The translations under genes were made by a program, and so were the position numbers. From positions 51,777,311 to 51,841,310 of the forward strand of contig JAVHZZ010000011.1 of NCBI GenBank assembly GCA_036250195.1: a stretch of DNA of 64,000 nt, read 5' to 3'. Position 1 is the stretch's first letter; each line of letters opens with the position of its first letter. Under the pieces are notes generated by a model. That model saw only the letters and a list, made by a program, of their open reading frames with translations. It ran no database searches and had not been told where the DNA came from. Source of the DNA: Mixophyes australis (lineage: Eukaryota > Chordata > Amphibia > Anura > Limnodynastidae). Shown here piece after piece: positions 9,831 through 20,677 of this stretch.

Positions 9831-11339
9831 TAATGGTGCATTTGGCATTTACAGGGTATGCATAGCACAGCTGAATTTGTAGACTAATGCTTTATTTTGC
9901 AACTACTGCTCAGTGTGATTTTAGTTCATAAGAAAATTGGAATTTTGCAGACCTTAATGAGAAATCTGCAAGAGAGGCTACAAAACATTCACTGAGACTA
10001 TTCCCATGTATGTCACAGTAACCTTGGATTGGATTTAAGTGTAAATATGCATGTACTGCACAATCCAGGCATTGACTGGCACTTCCCAGATGATGTCTGT
10101 ACAAGGTGAAGGTCTCATCCAAGGCTAATTCAATAAATTAAAATGAAGCAATTGTCTGTTCTTATAAGAAGAGCTCAGTTATTTCTTGAGGTAGATGAAT
10201 TTCAATCTGTGGTGTCCTTTATGGATTTGTACTTTCAATGAATTTTCTCTGGTCTGATGAGCCTCTTGTTGTACAGAAATTCTTATTATTTAGCTGAATA
10301 TTACACATAGTAGTTTCGCAGCAAAATTAACTTTTTTTTTAAAACATGTTGACGTTATGTTTAGTAGATAATTATGATTGATTTTTGTTTTCCATCACTT
10401 AACGATGATGACATGTTTGCTAAATGTCTCTCTGTATCTGCTTTCTCCTTTCAAACAATATTTTTTTAATAATCTACATACAGAATGAATAATCTAAAAA
10501 TGGAATGTTGAATGTTGCTACTTTATAACAAATAAACTAAAAGTAGTTGGTCAGTATAAAAGCCAACATAAGCGGTATATTATTTCCAATATGTCAGTGT
10601 AGAGCCCATGACAGAGGAGTGACTGGGTCCTATAGATGAGCAATGCTGTGGCAAAATCTCTTAAAAAACAGACCATTTTGCAGAGATGTGAATTTCCAAC
10701 AATACAATATTTAAGGTACATGTATTTGTATTTAAATTCAAAAGTTGTATCATTTATCATCTTTAAGCAAAACATGACGCATGCATAAGCAGTATTTGAT
10801 ATTTGGAGAATGAATGTGATTTTGATAAACTAGAAATTATATTACAACTGGTTATTGGATTTTTTTTTGGAATTCCTGGCACTGATCTAACAAAATACAC
10901 TGTAATTTCAAATAATAGAAGTGAAGCTTTTTCTTCACTAATTGCAAAGTAGGGGTTGATGATGATGATGGATCAGATTGTTTGCAATGTTGTTCCTAGT
11001 AATTATACCTATGGTTGATATCCACCCTTTTTCCCTCAGTATACAATGTGTCTGATGTGCAAACAAACCATTGTATTGCTGGCAAAATCTGCTTTTACTT
11101 TAACTAGTCCTACCCTACCCAGAAATTACATACACTTCAGGTTAGAAACAGAATTGCATTTAACAAGTTGAAAATGGAGGCACGCTCCAGATGGAACAAT
11201 ATTTTCAATATTGTTTGAGGCTTCATGGGCAATAAAAAGCCCACAACAACAATTTAATGTCAATAACAAATCACATAACACTTGTTTCCATTGCCAAATA
11301 CATTGTTAAGCGAAGCCATTTTAGCTGAGGGCACTTAAA
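9831..11339. other. No recognisable feature
   Basis: AT-rich non-coding sequence with scattered short frames on both strands. I see no family signature and no splice-bounded coding pattern. Confidence 0.4.
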
Positions 11340-11727
11340 GTGCATGGATTATGTTTCTCAGGCCCTTACCCATTCGGGGTTAAAGTTGTTTCATTCCCAG
11401 CCAATAGAATCCATGGGGAGTGGTTTAGTCACCTCAGTATGAACTCCCATGGATTTCTAGATCTTTCCTTCCCGCACTTTCACGGATGAAAGAGCTCCCT
11501 GGAAGGATAAGATAAGACTGTTATCTCACTGTTTAAAGTTTTTATCACACTGTTTCTGCTATTGTGACTTATATATCTTTTAGCTTCTGTTTCCATTTAC
11601 CTTTCAGTTTTCCTCTCGTTCTTCCTTCTCCTATTTCATTCACCCTTCCACTCACCCCCCCCTCTCCCTCGGCATCTCCTTGTTTCACTCCCTCCCCGTG
11701 TCAGCGTTTCCCCATACCTCATAGATC

Positions 11728-13050
11728 ATGCCCAGACCAAGAAGGAATGCAGCTGTCCCAGCTCGCCTGTCTGCGAGTCTGCTCCCTTCCCCTATCCCAG
11801 TCAGCACTGAAGGGCAATCAGCAGGGGGTTTAGCAGCTGGTGAGTCCCGATGGAGCGACAGGCATGGGGGGAGGGGGGTCGCCCGGAGATCACAGGCTCC
11901 AAAGAGGGCAGCAGCGCTGTTTGTCTCTGGAGTCAGCAGCTTATCTGCAGGGTCTCAGAGCATGCAGAGGAGGAGATCACCTTCTCCTACCTCTGCAAGG
12001 GCCAGTAATACAGTTGTGGACCCCCAGACCCCACCATCGGGAAGGGGAGTTCAGTCCTCAACCAGTGGAGGAGGTTTGGAATCCTTGGCAGCCTCATACT
12101 GCTCTCCTGTTGGGGCACAGGCTGCAAGGGAGGCCAATTTCACTGTGCAGCAGGATGCAGGAGGGGCTATGCCTCACAGACCCTGGCTGCACACTAACAT
12201 GGGAGACAACATGACAGAATTGAACAGTATTCCCCCCCTCATGCCCGAGGGATGGATTAGGGGCAGAGCCCGCCCTCCAGCCATACATAATGTTAGCTTT
12301 CAGCCCTTACACCCCTCTCAATTATATGCCCATACGGTTCCCCAAGCGGTGCTCCCCCCGCAGTACACCTTTTCTACTCCAGTGCACGCAGTCGGGTTTG
12401 GTCAGCTGGGGTTGCCATATAGTGGCCTCAGCAGTGCTGTGGGTCACCCCCCAGCGCTGGTTTCTCAAGCCGGTAATACTCAATCTTTGCCACACACTCC
12501 GCCCATCCCTTTGGCATGTCCTCCACAAGCACCGGGAGACCTGTCCCATGGTATCATGCCCACCTGGTCACTGCCATACCCCCCTCCCAGCGTATCAGGG
12601 GTTCATAGTTCTCCACAGAACTGGATTGCGCCTTATCCACCACCATCCAGTGAGGGCTACTTTAATGCCTTTAATCCTGATAGATCAAGCCAGCCTAACA
12701 TGCCTTTTGTAGATCAGGGTATGCCCTCCTGCTATGTAGGTCCCACCCAAAATTTGGTCCGCCCCCCAGCCCCAGGTTTCGTATTTAATACTACAGCTCA
12801 TCCAGTTAACCCAATCAGTAATGTGGTAGGTAATGTGAACCATTCGGTCATTGCGGATGTATCTAACATTCAGTCTGTTTCAGTGCCTGTTGCATCTGGT
12901 GTCGGAGTAAGCGCGGTAGCGCAAGGAGTATCTGTGGTGGCAGGGAGCTCTGCTCTTCAAACGGAGTCAGCGGCTGCTTCGGCTGCGGAAGTAGAAACAG
13001 CAATCCAGCCACACGTTTTGCTCAAGGCGGTGAGTGTGAATCTGTTGTAA
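11728..13050 (+). CDS. gag: Ngaro gag protein, N-terminal part
   Basis: A 440-codon open frame at the 5' end of the element. The start ATG at 11,728 begins MPRPRRNAAVPARL, a basic N terminus. The rest is rich in Pro, Ser, Gly and Ala with no catalytic motif, as for the low-complexity gag of DIRS/Ngaro elements, where gag is thought to package element RNA. The frame ends in TAA before the conserved gag C-terminal domain, which continues in other frames downstream. The full gag is therefore broken by frameshift near 13,040-13,130. An alternative is an unrelated Pro-rich ORF, but its place directly before the RT and the gag-like domain that follows argue for gag. Confidence 0.7.
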   Translation: MPRPRRNAAVPARLSASLLPSPIPVSTEGQSAGGLAAGESRWSDRHGGRGVARRSQAPKRAAALFVSGVSSLSAGSQSMQRRRSPSPTSARASNTVVDPQTPPSGRGVQSSTSGGGLESLAASYCSPVGAQAAREANFTVQQDAGGAMPHRPWLHTNMGDNMTELNSIPPLMPEGWIRGRARPPAIHNVSFQPLHPSQLYAHTVPQAVLPPQYTFSTPVHAVGFGQLGLPYSGLSSAVGHPPALVSQAGNTQSLPHTPPIPLACPPQAPGDLSHGIMPTWSLPYPPPSVSGVHSSPQNWIAPYPPPSSEGYFNAFNPDRSSQPNMPFVDQGMPSCYVGPTQNLVRPPAPGFVFNTTAHPVNPISNVVGNVNHSVIADVSNIQSVSVPVASGVGVSAVAQGVSVVAGSSALQTESAAASAAEVETAIQPHVLLKAVSVNLL

Positions 13051-13112
13051 CACATTACTCACATGCACGTAGCCCTCCACTAGCCAGCACTAGCGAGGAT
13101 TCAGATGAAGAA

Positions 13113-13710
13113 GGGTAGGGTCCGTGCAAGCTTTTGAAGATTCTGACAGAACACTTAGCGAAGCCCACTAGGGTTACCCCTTCAGGAATAACGCCTCCAT
13201 CAGCGCTAGGAGGTCCCATGGTACGATGTGACAATACAGCCTTGTTAAGGGGTGTGCGTCGCAGTTCAAGGGATAGGATAGAAAAAGGTTACTATGTCGA
13301 TTTGTTTTGTCTCACCTCTACAGCCAAAAAAGAACTGCTGGCTGCCTGTAGTAGGGGTGGCATAGGGAAAGAGCCTTACAGGACGTTCCCAAACTGGTTT
13401 GTATCTTTGCAGCCATCTACGTGGAATCTAGGCCGGAGACTAGGGCGGATGTGTGGAGGTATCTGCACCTAATTAATGATCTAATGATTAATGCGGGTGG
13501 GACAATTTTGAGACGCTACGATGAGAGTTTTCGCACCAAAGCGCACAAAAGGCATACCATCCCAATCGGGTGTAAGGACGTGGAGTCATGGATGGCGCTG
13601 ATGATGCCAACCGAAGACTCTATACCACCAGCAGGACCTAGGTTTCAGGGTCCGGGGAGGCGTAGTACTCCCCAAAACAGCAAGAACAGATGCTTTGCAT
13701 AAAATAATGC
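13113..13710 (+). pseudogene. gag: Ngaro gag C-terminal domain, frameshifted
   Basis: Two overlapping frames, 13,134-13,472 and 13,421-13,702, together carry the conserved Ngaro/DIRS gag region. The first has KGYYVDLFCLT and FPNWFVSL. The second has VWRYLHLINDL and then RRYDESFRTKA, matching the W/R-x-RYDE-x-FR block of this gag family. A shift near 13,420 separates them and another divides them from the upstream 440-codon frame. Confidence 0.7.
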
Positions 13711-15421
13711 CTCGTGTGGAAGGGGTGACTCATGTAGATACAGGCACGTTTGCTCCAAATGCCGGGGTAGTCACCCAGCAAAGGATTGTACCAGACAGTC
13801 AACAGGAGTTGGCAAGGGGCGTGGAGCACCAGGGGGTGCTAACTAAAGGGCCATCCCCAATTGATTTAAAAGTTCTAGATACTTGGCTTAGTTTTTTCCC
13901 AGATGTTTCGCAAGCTGAGTGTCTAGCCCAAGGCTTTCATTATGGGTTTCAACTCCCAGTGGTAGGGGAAATTAGGTAATCTGCGGGCCGGAATCTGAAG
14001 TCAGCAATCATGCTTCCTGGTGTGCTGAAGGAGAAGGTTATGAAGGAGGTTAGCTTGGGTCGTATGGTTGGGCCTTTTGATTCTCCCCCGATTCCCGGAT
14101 TGATAATTTCTCCAGTAGGGGTTGTCCCTAAGAAGGCTGCGGGCAAGTATAGTTTAATACAGCATTTGTCACATCCCCCCGGTTTTTCAGTTAACGACGC
14201 CATAGATGCTAGCCATAGCTCGGTTAGTTACCAGTCCTTTGAGGAAGCCCTAGCGTTAGTTAGGGATTTCGGACAAGGGGCCTTATTAGCCAGAGATAGA
14301 ATCTGCCTTCCGACTGCTTCCTCTTCACCCGGAATCTTTTAGATTCATGGGTTTTAGGTTACAGGATGGTTTCTATATTGACCGTTGCCTCCCTATGGGG
14401 TGCTCAGTGTCATGCGCCTTTTTTGAAAAGTTTAGTTCTTTCCTGCATTGGTGTCTACAAGCAGGAACGGGTCATACAGGAATCGCCCATTATTTGGATA
14501 ATTTCCTGTTCATATGTCCTCCTTCATCATTAGTATGTGCAGATACGCTCTTCTCTGCCAAGGCGTTGTTCACAATAATGGCGGTCCCAGTGGCGCATGA
14601 CAAGACTGAGGGTCCTAGCACTTGTTTGTCGTTTCTGGGCATCGAGATAGACACTATTGCAGGTTGTTGTCGTTTGCCTAGGGAAAAGGTGAATAAGTTG
14701 GAGGCAGCGGTTTCTGAAGTGCTTAGTTCACCGGGTTGCTCCTTGCGTCGGGTTCAGTCCCTCCTCGGGTCACTCAATTTTGCATGTAGGGTGATACCTA
14801 TGGGACTTATTTTTTCCAGAAAATTGCAAATGGCCACAGCTGGTGTAAAGAGACCACATGCTAGGATACGCTTATCGGCTGAGATACAGGGAGACTACAT
14901 TCTTGCAGACCTTTAATGGTGTACGGATATGGCCTAAGGAGCAAGTCTCGAATGTTTTGTTGGAATTACATACAGATGCTTCTGGGGCAAATGGTTTTGG
15001 GGCCATTTTTCAGGACGAGTGGTGTGCAGCCACTTGGCCGGAGAAGTGGCGACGGAACGGTTTGGTGGCAAACTTGCTAGTCCTAGAGCTATTTCCAATA
15101 GTCTTAGCTATTGATCTTTGGTGCCATAGGTTAGCAGGCCAGAATGTTGTTTTCTGGTGTGATAACCTCGGGGTAGGGCAAACGATCAATCGCCAGAGCT
15201 CAACGTCATTGCCAGCAGTTAACCTTCTACGCAGGCTCGTGTTAAAATGCTTGGAGAATGATATCATTTTCCGAGCCAGACATGTGCCTGGAGAGGCAAA
15301 TAAAGTGGCAGATGCGCTCTCGCGTTTCCAATGGCGCCGCTTTAGGGAGCTAGCTCCTCTGGCTCAATTAACCAGCATTCCTTGTCCTTTTTCTGCATGG
15401 CAGTGGGTCGAGCCGGAATGA
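13695..15421 (+). pseudogene. pol: Ngaro reverse transcriptase-RNase H, broken
   Basis: Copies element RNA into DNA. Four frames carry successive parts. At 14,010-14,342: GPFDSPPIPG, GVVPKKAAGKYSLIQHLS and SVNDAI, the RT fingers. At 14,347-14,916: CLPMGCSVSCAFFEKF, then HYLDNFLF where the YxDD catalytic box should be, then FLGIEIDT. At 14,858-15,421: RNase H with LHTDASGANGFGA, LELFPIV, FWCDN and GEANKVADALSR. Breaks are an in-frame stop near 13,977, a frameshift near 14,296 and another near 14,890. The second catalytic Asp of YLDD is Asn here (GAT to AAT at ~14,500), which alone would abolish polymerase activity. Confidence 0.85.
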
Positions 15422-16294
15422 TCGAGTTGGCGGAGTCATCTCTTGCACAATCGACAAGACGAGCGTATCAGGCAGCTTGGTGTCAGTGGGAAGCTTTCTT
15501 GCAATCCAGGGCCCCAAGTACTTCAGGTCAGGCGGAGGAAATTTTAGAATTTATGTGGGAAAAATATAATATGGGTGTTAAAAAGTCGGCCATGGCATCA
15601 GCATTAGCGGGCATTTCGTTCATGGCTCAGTTACATGCAAAATTTGATCCCACTAGAGGTTTTATTATTTCCAAGGCAATGAAAGGTTGGGCTAGAACTT
15701 GCCCTTCTGTTCCTGATAGTAGGCGTCCTATCACGGTTCCCCTGCTTAAGCAATTGAAAATGTCACTTGCGGAGGTTACTTCCAACTCCTATGAGAACAC
15801 ATTATTCACTGTAGCTTTTTCTATGGCATTTCACGGAGCGTTTAGAATTAGTGAACTAGTGGCCAACTCGAGAGTTTCCTTGGGTACAGCCCTTTTGGGA
15901 AAAATACACTTTGGTTTCAAGTACACAGGTCTCCGTAAAAGTTGCACGATCCAAAACGGATCAGTTTAGTAGAGGTCATTGGGTCACCCTGTCTCCTAGC
16001 AATGATGCGACAATATGTCCGGTGGCTTTGTGTATTAAGTTTGCAGGGATTAGGCCCAAGGATAGCGAGGCTTGGTTAGTACACATTGATGGGTCACCCT
16101 TGTCTAAGTTTCAGTTTAATGCAATTTTTAAAAGTGCGGTGGTAAAGGTTGGTTTAGACCCAAAATTTTATGGAACACATTCGTTCCGTATTGGAGCAGC
16201 TACAACTGCTGCCATAGGAGGGGCCTCAGTACCCGATATTAAATTGTTGGGGCAATGGAAGTCTGATAATTATAAAATATACATCAGACCTTAA
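15382..16294 (+). pseudogene. Ngaro tyrosine recombinase, one frameshift
   Basis: Integrates the circular cDNA by recombination. Frame one (from 15,382; likely start near 15,418) has an N-terminal SAM-like domain, STRRAYQAAWCQWEAFL, and the first catalytic Arg in FRISELV near 15,845. Frame two (15,911-16,294) has KTDQ, then THSFRIGAATTA with the His and second Arg near 16,180, then LGQWKSDNYKIYIRP with the Tyr nucleophile near 16,280. All R-H-R-Y residues are therefore present, but the two halves are offset by a shift near 15,940. It overlaps the end of the RNase H frame. Confidence 0.85.
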
Positions 16295-16589
16295 TGAAGT
16301 TATATGCTTATGTTGTTCGCATATGTTTAATTTTCTATTGTCTGCACTCTGTTCGCTCGTCTTTACTTTTATCTTTCTGGTTCTCGTCCCCTTCTCCTTC
16401 TTACTCCTCCTCCCCCCCCCCTCTTTTTTCCTCAGTAATCCAGGGTGAGAGCTGCTTGCCGTGTTCAGCGGAGGCATGAAGTGATTTTTTCACAATTTCT
16501 CCTACGGATCAAGGCCTGATTAGTGGTGAGCCTCCGGGATTTTTTCGGTTGGTTCACCTTCATCTGGGTTACCGTTCCTTTACCTTCTT

Positions 16590-17180
16590 TTTCAGAATTA
16601 AACCTGTTTAGGTTGGTACTGCTATTGTCCCATCATGGGGTGGTAAACCATATGGGTTGGTACCTCATAGCTTATGTTAAACCACGATTGGTTGGTATAT
16701 CTTGCCCGTTTGGGATATAAACCACGCAGTGGTTGGTAGGCAAGGCATAGAGCCGTGGATTTTAGTAATGCAGTCAGGTTGGTGTAACAAATGGTAAACC
16801 ATGACTTAATTTTCACCTTTTTGTTAAACCTCTAAAGGTTGGTATGTTTACAGGCACAGATAAGCGTCAAATCGCATCCTTATTGAGCATATATATTCCT
16901 TAGTATCCCTCTTCCTCATCTGGGTGGTCAAAATAATCCTTATGTTGGTGCCCCCATTAACCATAGTCGGACAGTTTGTCATTTATAGTCTCACACAGGT
17001 AGTTTCCCTCTCTTTAGCTAGAGTAATTCTATTTATCAATTGGACATATTAGGCTTCTTAGTTATAATTCAAGCAGTTCTAACATACACATAGTCGTATA
17101 AACCGGTTGGTTGGTCTGTTCCCCTCCTCCCGTCCCACATTTTCATATGATTTTGGTATTAAACCTTTTTGGTTGGTTTC
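16590..17180 (+). repeat. Series of eight TAAACC...GGTTGGT small hairpins
   Basis: TAAACC starts at 16,599, 16,644, 16,678, 16,718, 16,795, 16,825, 17,099 and 17,160. GGTTGGT starts at 16,611, 16,655, 16,690, 16,731, 16,777, 16,837, 17,105 and 17,171. In seven cases TAAACC is followed within 0-7 bases by GGTTGGT; the fifth GGTTGGT stands before its TAAACC. Each pair can form a short AACC/GGTT stem, while linker and loop sequences differ. The block lies in ~1.1 kb of non-coding sequence between the recombinase and hydrolase genes. Role unknown. Confidence 0.85.
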
Positions 17181-17408
17181 AATAATATGTATGGCAATTG
17201 TTTAAAGTATCCCAGGATCGGGGTCATTGCTTGTTGGATCAGGTGTGCCTTGTATTGTGTACGGATATCGGGAAGTAAAGGTAACTGTTAGGGTGCCTGT
17301 TTGGACCCTGGTTTATAGTCAAGGTTTTTTTTTTGTATATTTTGTGTTACTCTAGATCACCAATTCTTCTATCTTTGGTTTACAGGCCAGAAAATAAACA
17401 TTTAGATA

Positions 17409-17976
17409 ATGGGACACTCATTTGTGTATTGGGCTTCAAAACATCATTTGGCACATGAGTGGTCTAATTTCCCATGCCCGGTGGATATAAAATGGATGGG
17501 GAAGAGGGGCCTTTGTTGGTCATCCCTGGTGCCTTGGTTAGAAGAGGAATTGGCAAAATCACAACCTCCCAATATTCTTGTTTTACACCTTGGGGGTAAC
17601 GATGTGGGGAAGACAAAATCACTGGCCCTCATCATAAGCATTAGAGAAGATTTACGTGCTATTCGGGCACGATGGCCTACAATTAGTATTTGTTGGTCTA
17701 ACATCATCCCTCGCCTATCATGGAGGTTCCCTATTCGCCCTTCTACACTTACGAGATTATTAAGAAAAATTAATAGCGTCACGGGGAAAGTGGTCAGACA
17801 ATTGGGGGGGGGGGGTAGAGATTTTCCACCCATCCATTAAGGCGGATAATACATACCTGTTCCGGCTGGACGGTGTTCATTTGAATAAAGAGGGGATGGG
17901 GTTTTTCATTAGGGAGATTTATGAGCAATTAGGTTCGTGGTTTTGTTCTCGTGGTGGCGGGCTGGGAACCCGTTAA
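17409..17976 (+). pseudogene. Ngaro SGNH-family hydrolase ORF, frameshifted at a poly-G run
   Basis: SGNH hydrolases are esterase/lipase-like enzymes, and some Ngaro elements carry one as an extra ORF of unknown purpose. The first frame (143 codons) begins MGHSFVYWA, with the block-I Ser in GHSF. It has LVLHLGGNDVGK (block III, Gly and Asn) near residue 60 and WSNIIPR near residue 97. A run of ten or more G at ~17,805-17,815 breaks the frame. The next frame holds DGVHLNKEG near 17,870, supplying the block-V Asp and His, and ends TAA at 17,976. All four catalytic blocks are thus visible and the defect is a single slippage-type shift. Confidence 0.82.
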
Positions 17977-18360
17977 AGGGTACCAGCTATGGTTGGAGAG
18001 CAATGCAGTCAATGACTAGTCACAACGGTGGTTAGGATATTTGGCCGCACGTCACTGCCCCTTTCAAGTAACATTACTCTTGTTCCTTCTGAGTGGAGGA
18101 TCCCTTGGCGTGCTTTGCGTGGCCGTCAATGTTGAGTCCAGAAGGGAGCAGTCATGTTGACGCCTGTTTAACACCGGCCAATGGTAAGGGAGTATTCCTT
18201 GGTTAGTTTGAATGCCATTTGGGCATTGCAGTATTTGGTTAGATGATTAGTTGTTTAGTTGACTGCAGTTTGCTCTCGCCACCACCAGGTGAATACATTT
18301 AATTGGTTTATAATTAATAAAAAACTGCGAACTTTTGCCAAAGTAGCTATACGTGTCTGT

Positions 18361-19197
18361 GTCTTTATTTCAATAGTTTAAGTTACACTTGTAAGGTACG
18401 AAGGTTGGTAAGGTGCGTGAAGGAAAGGACATTAGCCATATGCATTTTAAGGGATCCTAAAGCTTGAGCAATCTGCTTAGGTCAAATAAACTACCGATAT
18501 TAAATTTGGTTCTGACTATAACAATCACTGTGGACTTCACAGAAACATAATTTCTTTATTAGCTTGTATGCAATTAAATACTGTTGTATTCTGAGTTGTG
18601 TTTTAAATTCTTAAATTAAAACTTAGTTACCTTTTTACTGTACTATAGGTACATATTTTGAGGATGTAACAGAAATGAATAAGTATCTGTAGTGGAAATG
18701 TACTGCAGTTAAAATAGAAGAACAGGGCATGGGTAACAAAAGCTGACATAGTGATAGGCAATGTTAAAGGAAATAAGGGAATGTGTAACATCCTATACAA
18801 AATTATATCAAATTCTGCATCTCACCACAATCACAAACACAAAAATAAAAACCTATGGTGGCATGTGACGAATGAGTCTTAATACCGGTGACATATTATA
18901 TCCTATTATGAACTCTTGGAAGTCCACCAGTGCCAGACAGGATCAGGAGGGAAAGTAGGATAGAGAATTTATGTGGAGTCAGAGTGTAAAGTCATCTAGA
19001 AGGTGCAGACAAAAGAATCTCATGTGCCTGTAGAGCTCTGAATACCAGTGTTTACACAGCATCAGTCATTGAATATCCAGCAGTGCTAGCAACAGCCCCA
19101 TGACTGGGAGACAAAGCCTCAAATTCTAGAGACATATTCTGCTCCATGCTAACACTACCACTCTTTGCCTAATCAAAAGGGACTAACATGTCAAATT
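18361..19197. other. No recognisable feature
   Basis: AT-rich non-coding flank between the Ngaro element and the L1 insertion. No gene or repeat signature was seen. Confidence 0.4.
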
Positions 19198-19213
19198 AAA
19201 AGATTGCATCAGG
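19198..19213. repeat. L1 target-site duplication, left copy
   Basis: AAAAGATTGCATCAGG here recurs at 25,867-25,882 after the poly-A tail. The sequence before it reads TT, giving TT/AAAA, the classic L1 endonuclease nick site. The first four As are ambiguous with the tail, so the firm duplication is 12 bp. Confidence 0.93.
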
Positions 19214-19702
19214 GAGCGGCACTGCCTCGCTACCTCTGGCTGGCTTTACAGGTCAGGGATCAGTCACCCCCTACCTGAGGCTCCTGGCCGGACCCCTAGG
19301 GCTGCACATCGCCTACGGCTGCCTCTCTGAGGCTCTACAATAAAGAGGACCTACCCGGAAGCCTGATTCCTAGCTGCACTAGGTTTGTGACCCCACTGAA
19401 GGGTAAGAAGCACTGGCAACTACTGTATGCCCCCCTCCTGTATTGCTTCCCCCTGGATGGCCCACTACCCTGTGCCTGCCTGAAGTCTTTTTTTTACTCA
19501 GTATTGACCGGGTGTACGGGTCCTTTCTACCAGCCTGGCTACTTGCTTACCTTCTTGCTCTGTGGCCTGACCCAACCCTCTAAAATGACTTGGTTCTAAT
19601 TATGTAATTGTGTCCCTCTGGACCCTGAGCTACACCCTGTGGAACAACCGGGCTCCCCTCACCTGTACCGCCTGCTTATCCTCCCCTGCCCCCCTTACCA
19701 AA

Positions 19703-20677
19703 ATGCCTAAAGGCAAAAAATCTGCAGGGGGAGACCTTCTCCCCTACGTTTCCAAGCAAAAAAACCAGACTAGATCTGGTGAACACTCTGATTCAGGATC
19801 TGACGAAGACGATTGCTCTCCTATCACCCGCCGGGACTTCTTGTCCCTCCTCAGAGAGGTGAAAGACGTCAAAACCTCGGTACAGGCCCTCCTCTCCCTG
19901 AAGACAGATATCGTGAATATTGGAAACAGAACAGACCATCTGGAACACCGTGTCGAAGAGGTGGTGACGTACCAGCAAACACATGATACGGATCTGGACC
20001 AGATCCGCCAAGACATCCTCCAGCTGCAGGAGGGCCAGGAGGACCAGGACAACAGAGCCAGACGCAACAACATGAGAATTCGGGGGATACCTGAAAGTGT
20101 GGAGTCTGCCCACTTGGAACTCTACCTCAAAAAGCTCTTCACACAACTTTCCCCCCAAATCCCGGAGGAACAACTCTTACTGGATCGGGCCCATCGTGCA
20201 CTCAGACCTCGCGCTCAGGACCCGTCTCAACCCAGGGACGTTATCCTTAGAATGCATTATTTCACAGCAAAAGAGGCTGTCATGCGGGAAGCACGCCGAC
20301 TCCCTTCAATTACCTACGATAATGCCACCCTCCAGATCTTCCAAGACCTCTCCCCACTCACTCTGGCCAAACGAAGGGACTTCAAACCGATAACTGCACT
20401 TCTCCGCCAAAAAGAAATCAAGTATCGCTGGGGTTTCCCCTTTCGCCTCCTAATCTGGCACCAAGGTTCTATGCTCATGGCCAGAACCCTTCCTGAGGCA
20501 CAAGCTCTACTTCCCAACCTTGGCATCACTACAGGACTCCCCGTCCTCCCTGTACCCTCTCCCCTCCCCCAGAGGGCGTCTAAACAGTCGACGCGTCAAC
20601 CTCCCAGGACCGAGTGGAACACGATCCAACCGGCCTCATCATCTTCTCCACGACCCACCGAAACTTCTGGGACTTGA
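19703..20677 (+). CDS. L1 ORF1 protein (RNA-binding chaperone)
   Basis: ORF1p coats L1 RNA as a trimer in the cytoplasm and is needed for retrotransposition. I chose the ATG at 19,703 (ACCAAAATGC context, MPKGKKSAGG, 324 aa) over an upstream in-frame ATG at 19,610, because the extra 31 residues are Trp/Cys/Pro-rich and unlike the family. A charged N terminus is followed by a heptad-rich coiled coil over about residues 55-125 (DFLSLLREVKDVKTSVQALL onward). The RRM region has RARRNNMRIRGIPE near residue 130, then LDRAHR near 170 and PRDVILRM near 185. The C-terminal domain has KYRWGFPFRL near 245. The tail is Pro/Ser-rich. The order matches the L1 transposase-22 family. Confidence 0.93.
   Translation: MPKGKKSAGGDLLPYVSKQKNQTRSGEHSDSGSDEDDCSPITRRDFLSLLREVKDVKTSVQALLSLKTDIVNIGNRTDHLEHRVEEVVTYQQTHDTDLDQIRQDILQLQEGQEDQDNRARRNNMRIRGIPESVESAHLELYLKKLFTQLSPQIPEEQLLLDRAHRALRPRAQDPSQPRDVILRMHYFTAKEAVMREARRLPSITYDNATLQIFQDLSPLTLAKRRDFKPITALLRQKEIKYRWGFPFRLLIWHQGSMLMARTLPEAQALLPNLGITTGLPVLPVPSPLPQRASKQSTRQPPRTEWNTIQPASSSSPRPTETSGT

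Larger units (their letters stand above)
11340..18360 (+). mobile_element. Ngaro-type tyrosine-recombinase retrotransposon, decayed
   Basis: In order: gag, RT, RNase H, tyrosine recombinase, then an SGNH hydrolase ORF. This gene set is known from vertebrate Ngaro elements of the DIRS order. They integrate as circles through the recombinase rather than a DDE integrase. Coding runs from 11,728 to 17,976 with frameshifts and a mutated RT active site, so this copy is not autonomous. Both edges are estimates. I looked for the split direct repeats expected at Ngaro ends (A1-ORFs-B1-A2-B2) and could not match 11.3-11.7 kb to 18.0-18.4 kb, so one end may be truncated. An AATAAA occurs near 18,320. 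Confidence 0.85.

Noticed and set aside
10255..10285. CTGATGAGCC...GAAAT as a hammerhead
   Set aside because: The words occur but the intervening bases do not form a stem.
11340..18360. Split direct repeats (A1, B1-A2-B2) defining the Ngaro ends
   Set aside because: I compared 11.3-11.7 kb with 18.0-18.4 kb and found no convincing matching blocks, so I do not claim them. Element limits stay approximate.
19610..19702. Upstream in-frame ATG for L1 ORF1
   Set aside because: The extra 31 residues are unlike ORF1 proteins. The ATG at 19,703 has a better context and is followed at once by the basic N terminus.
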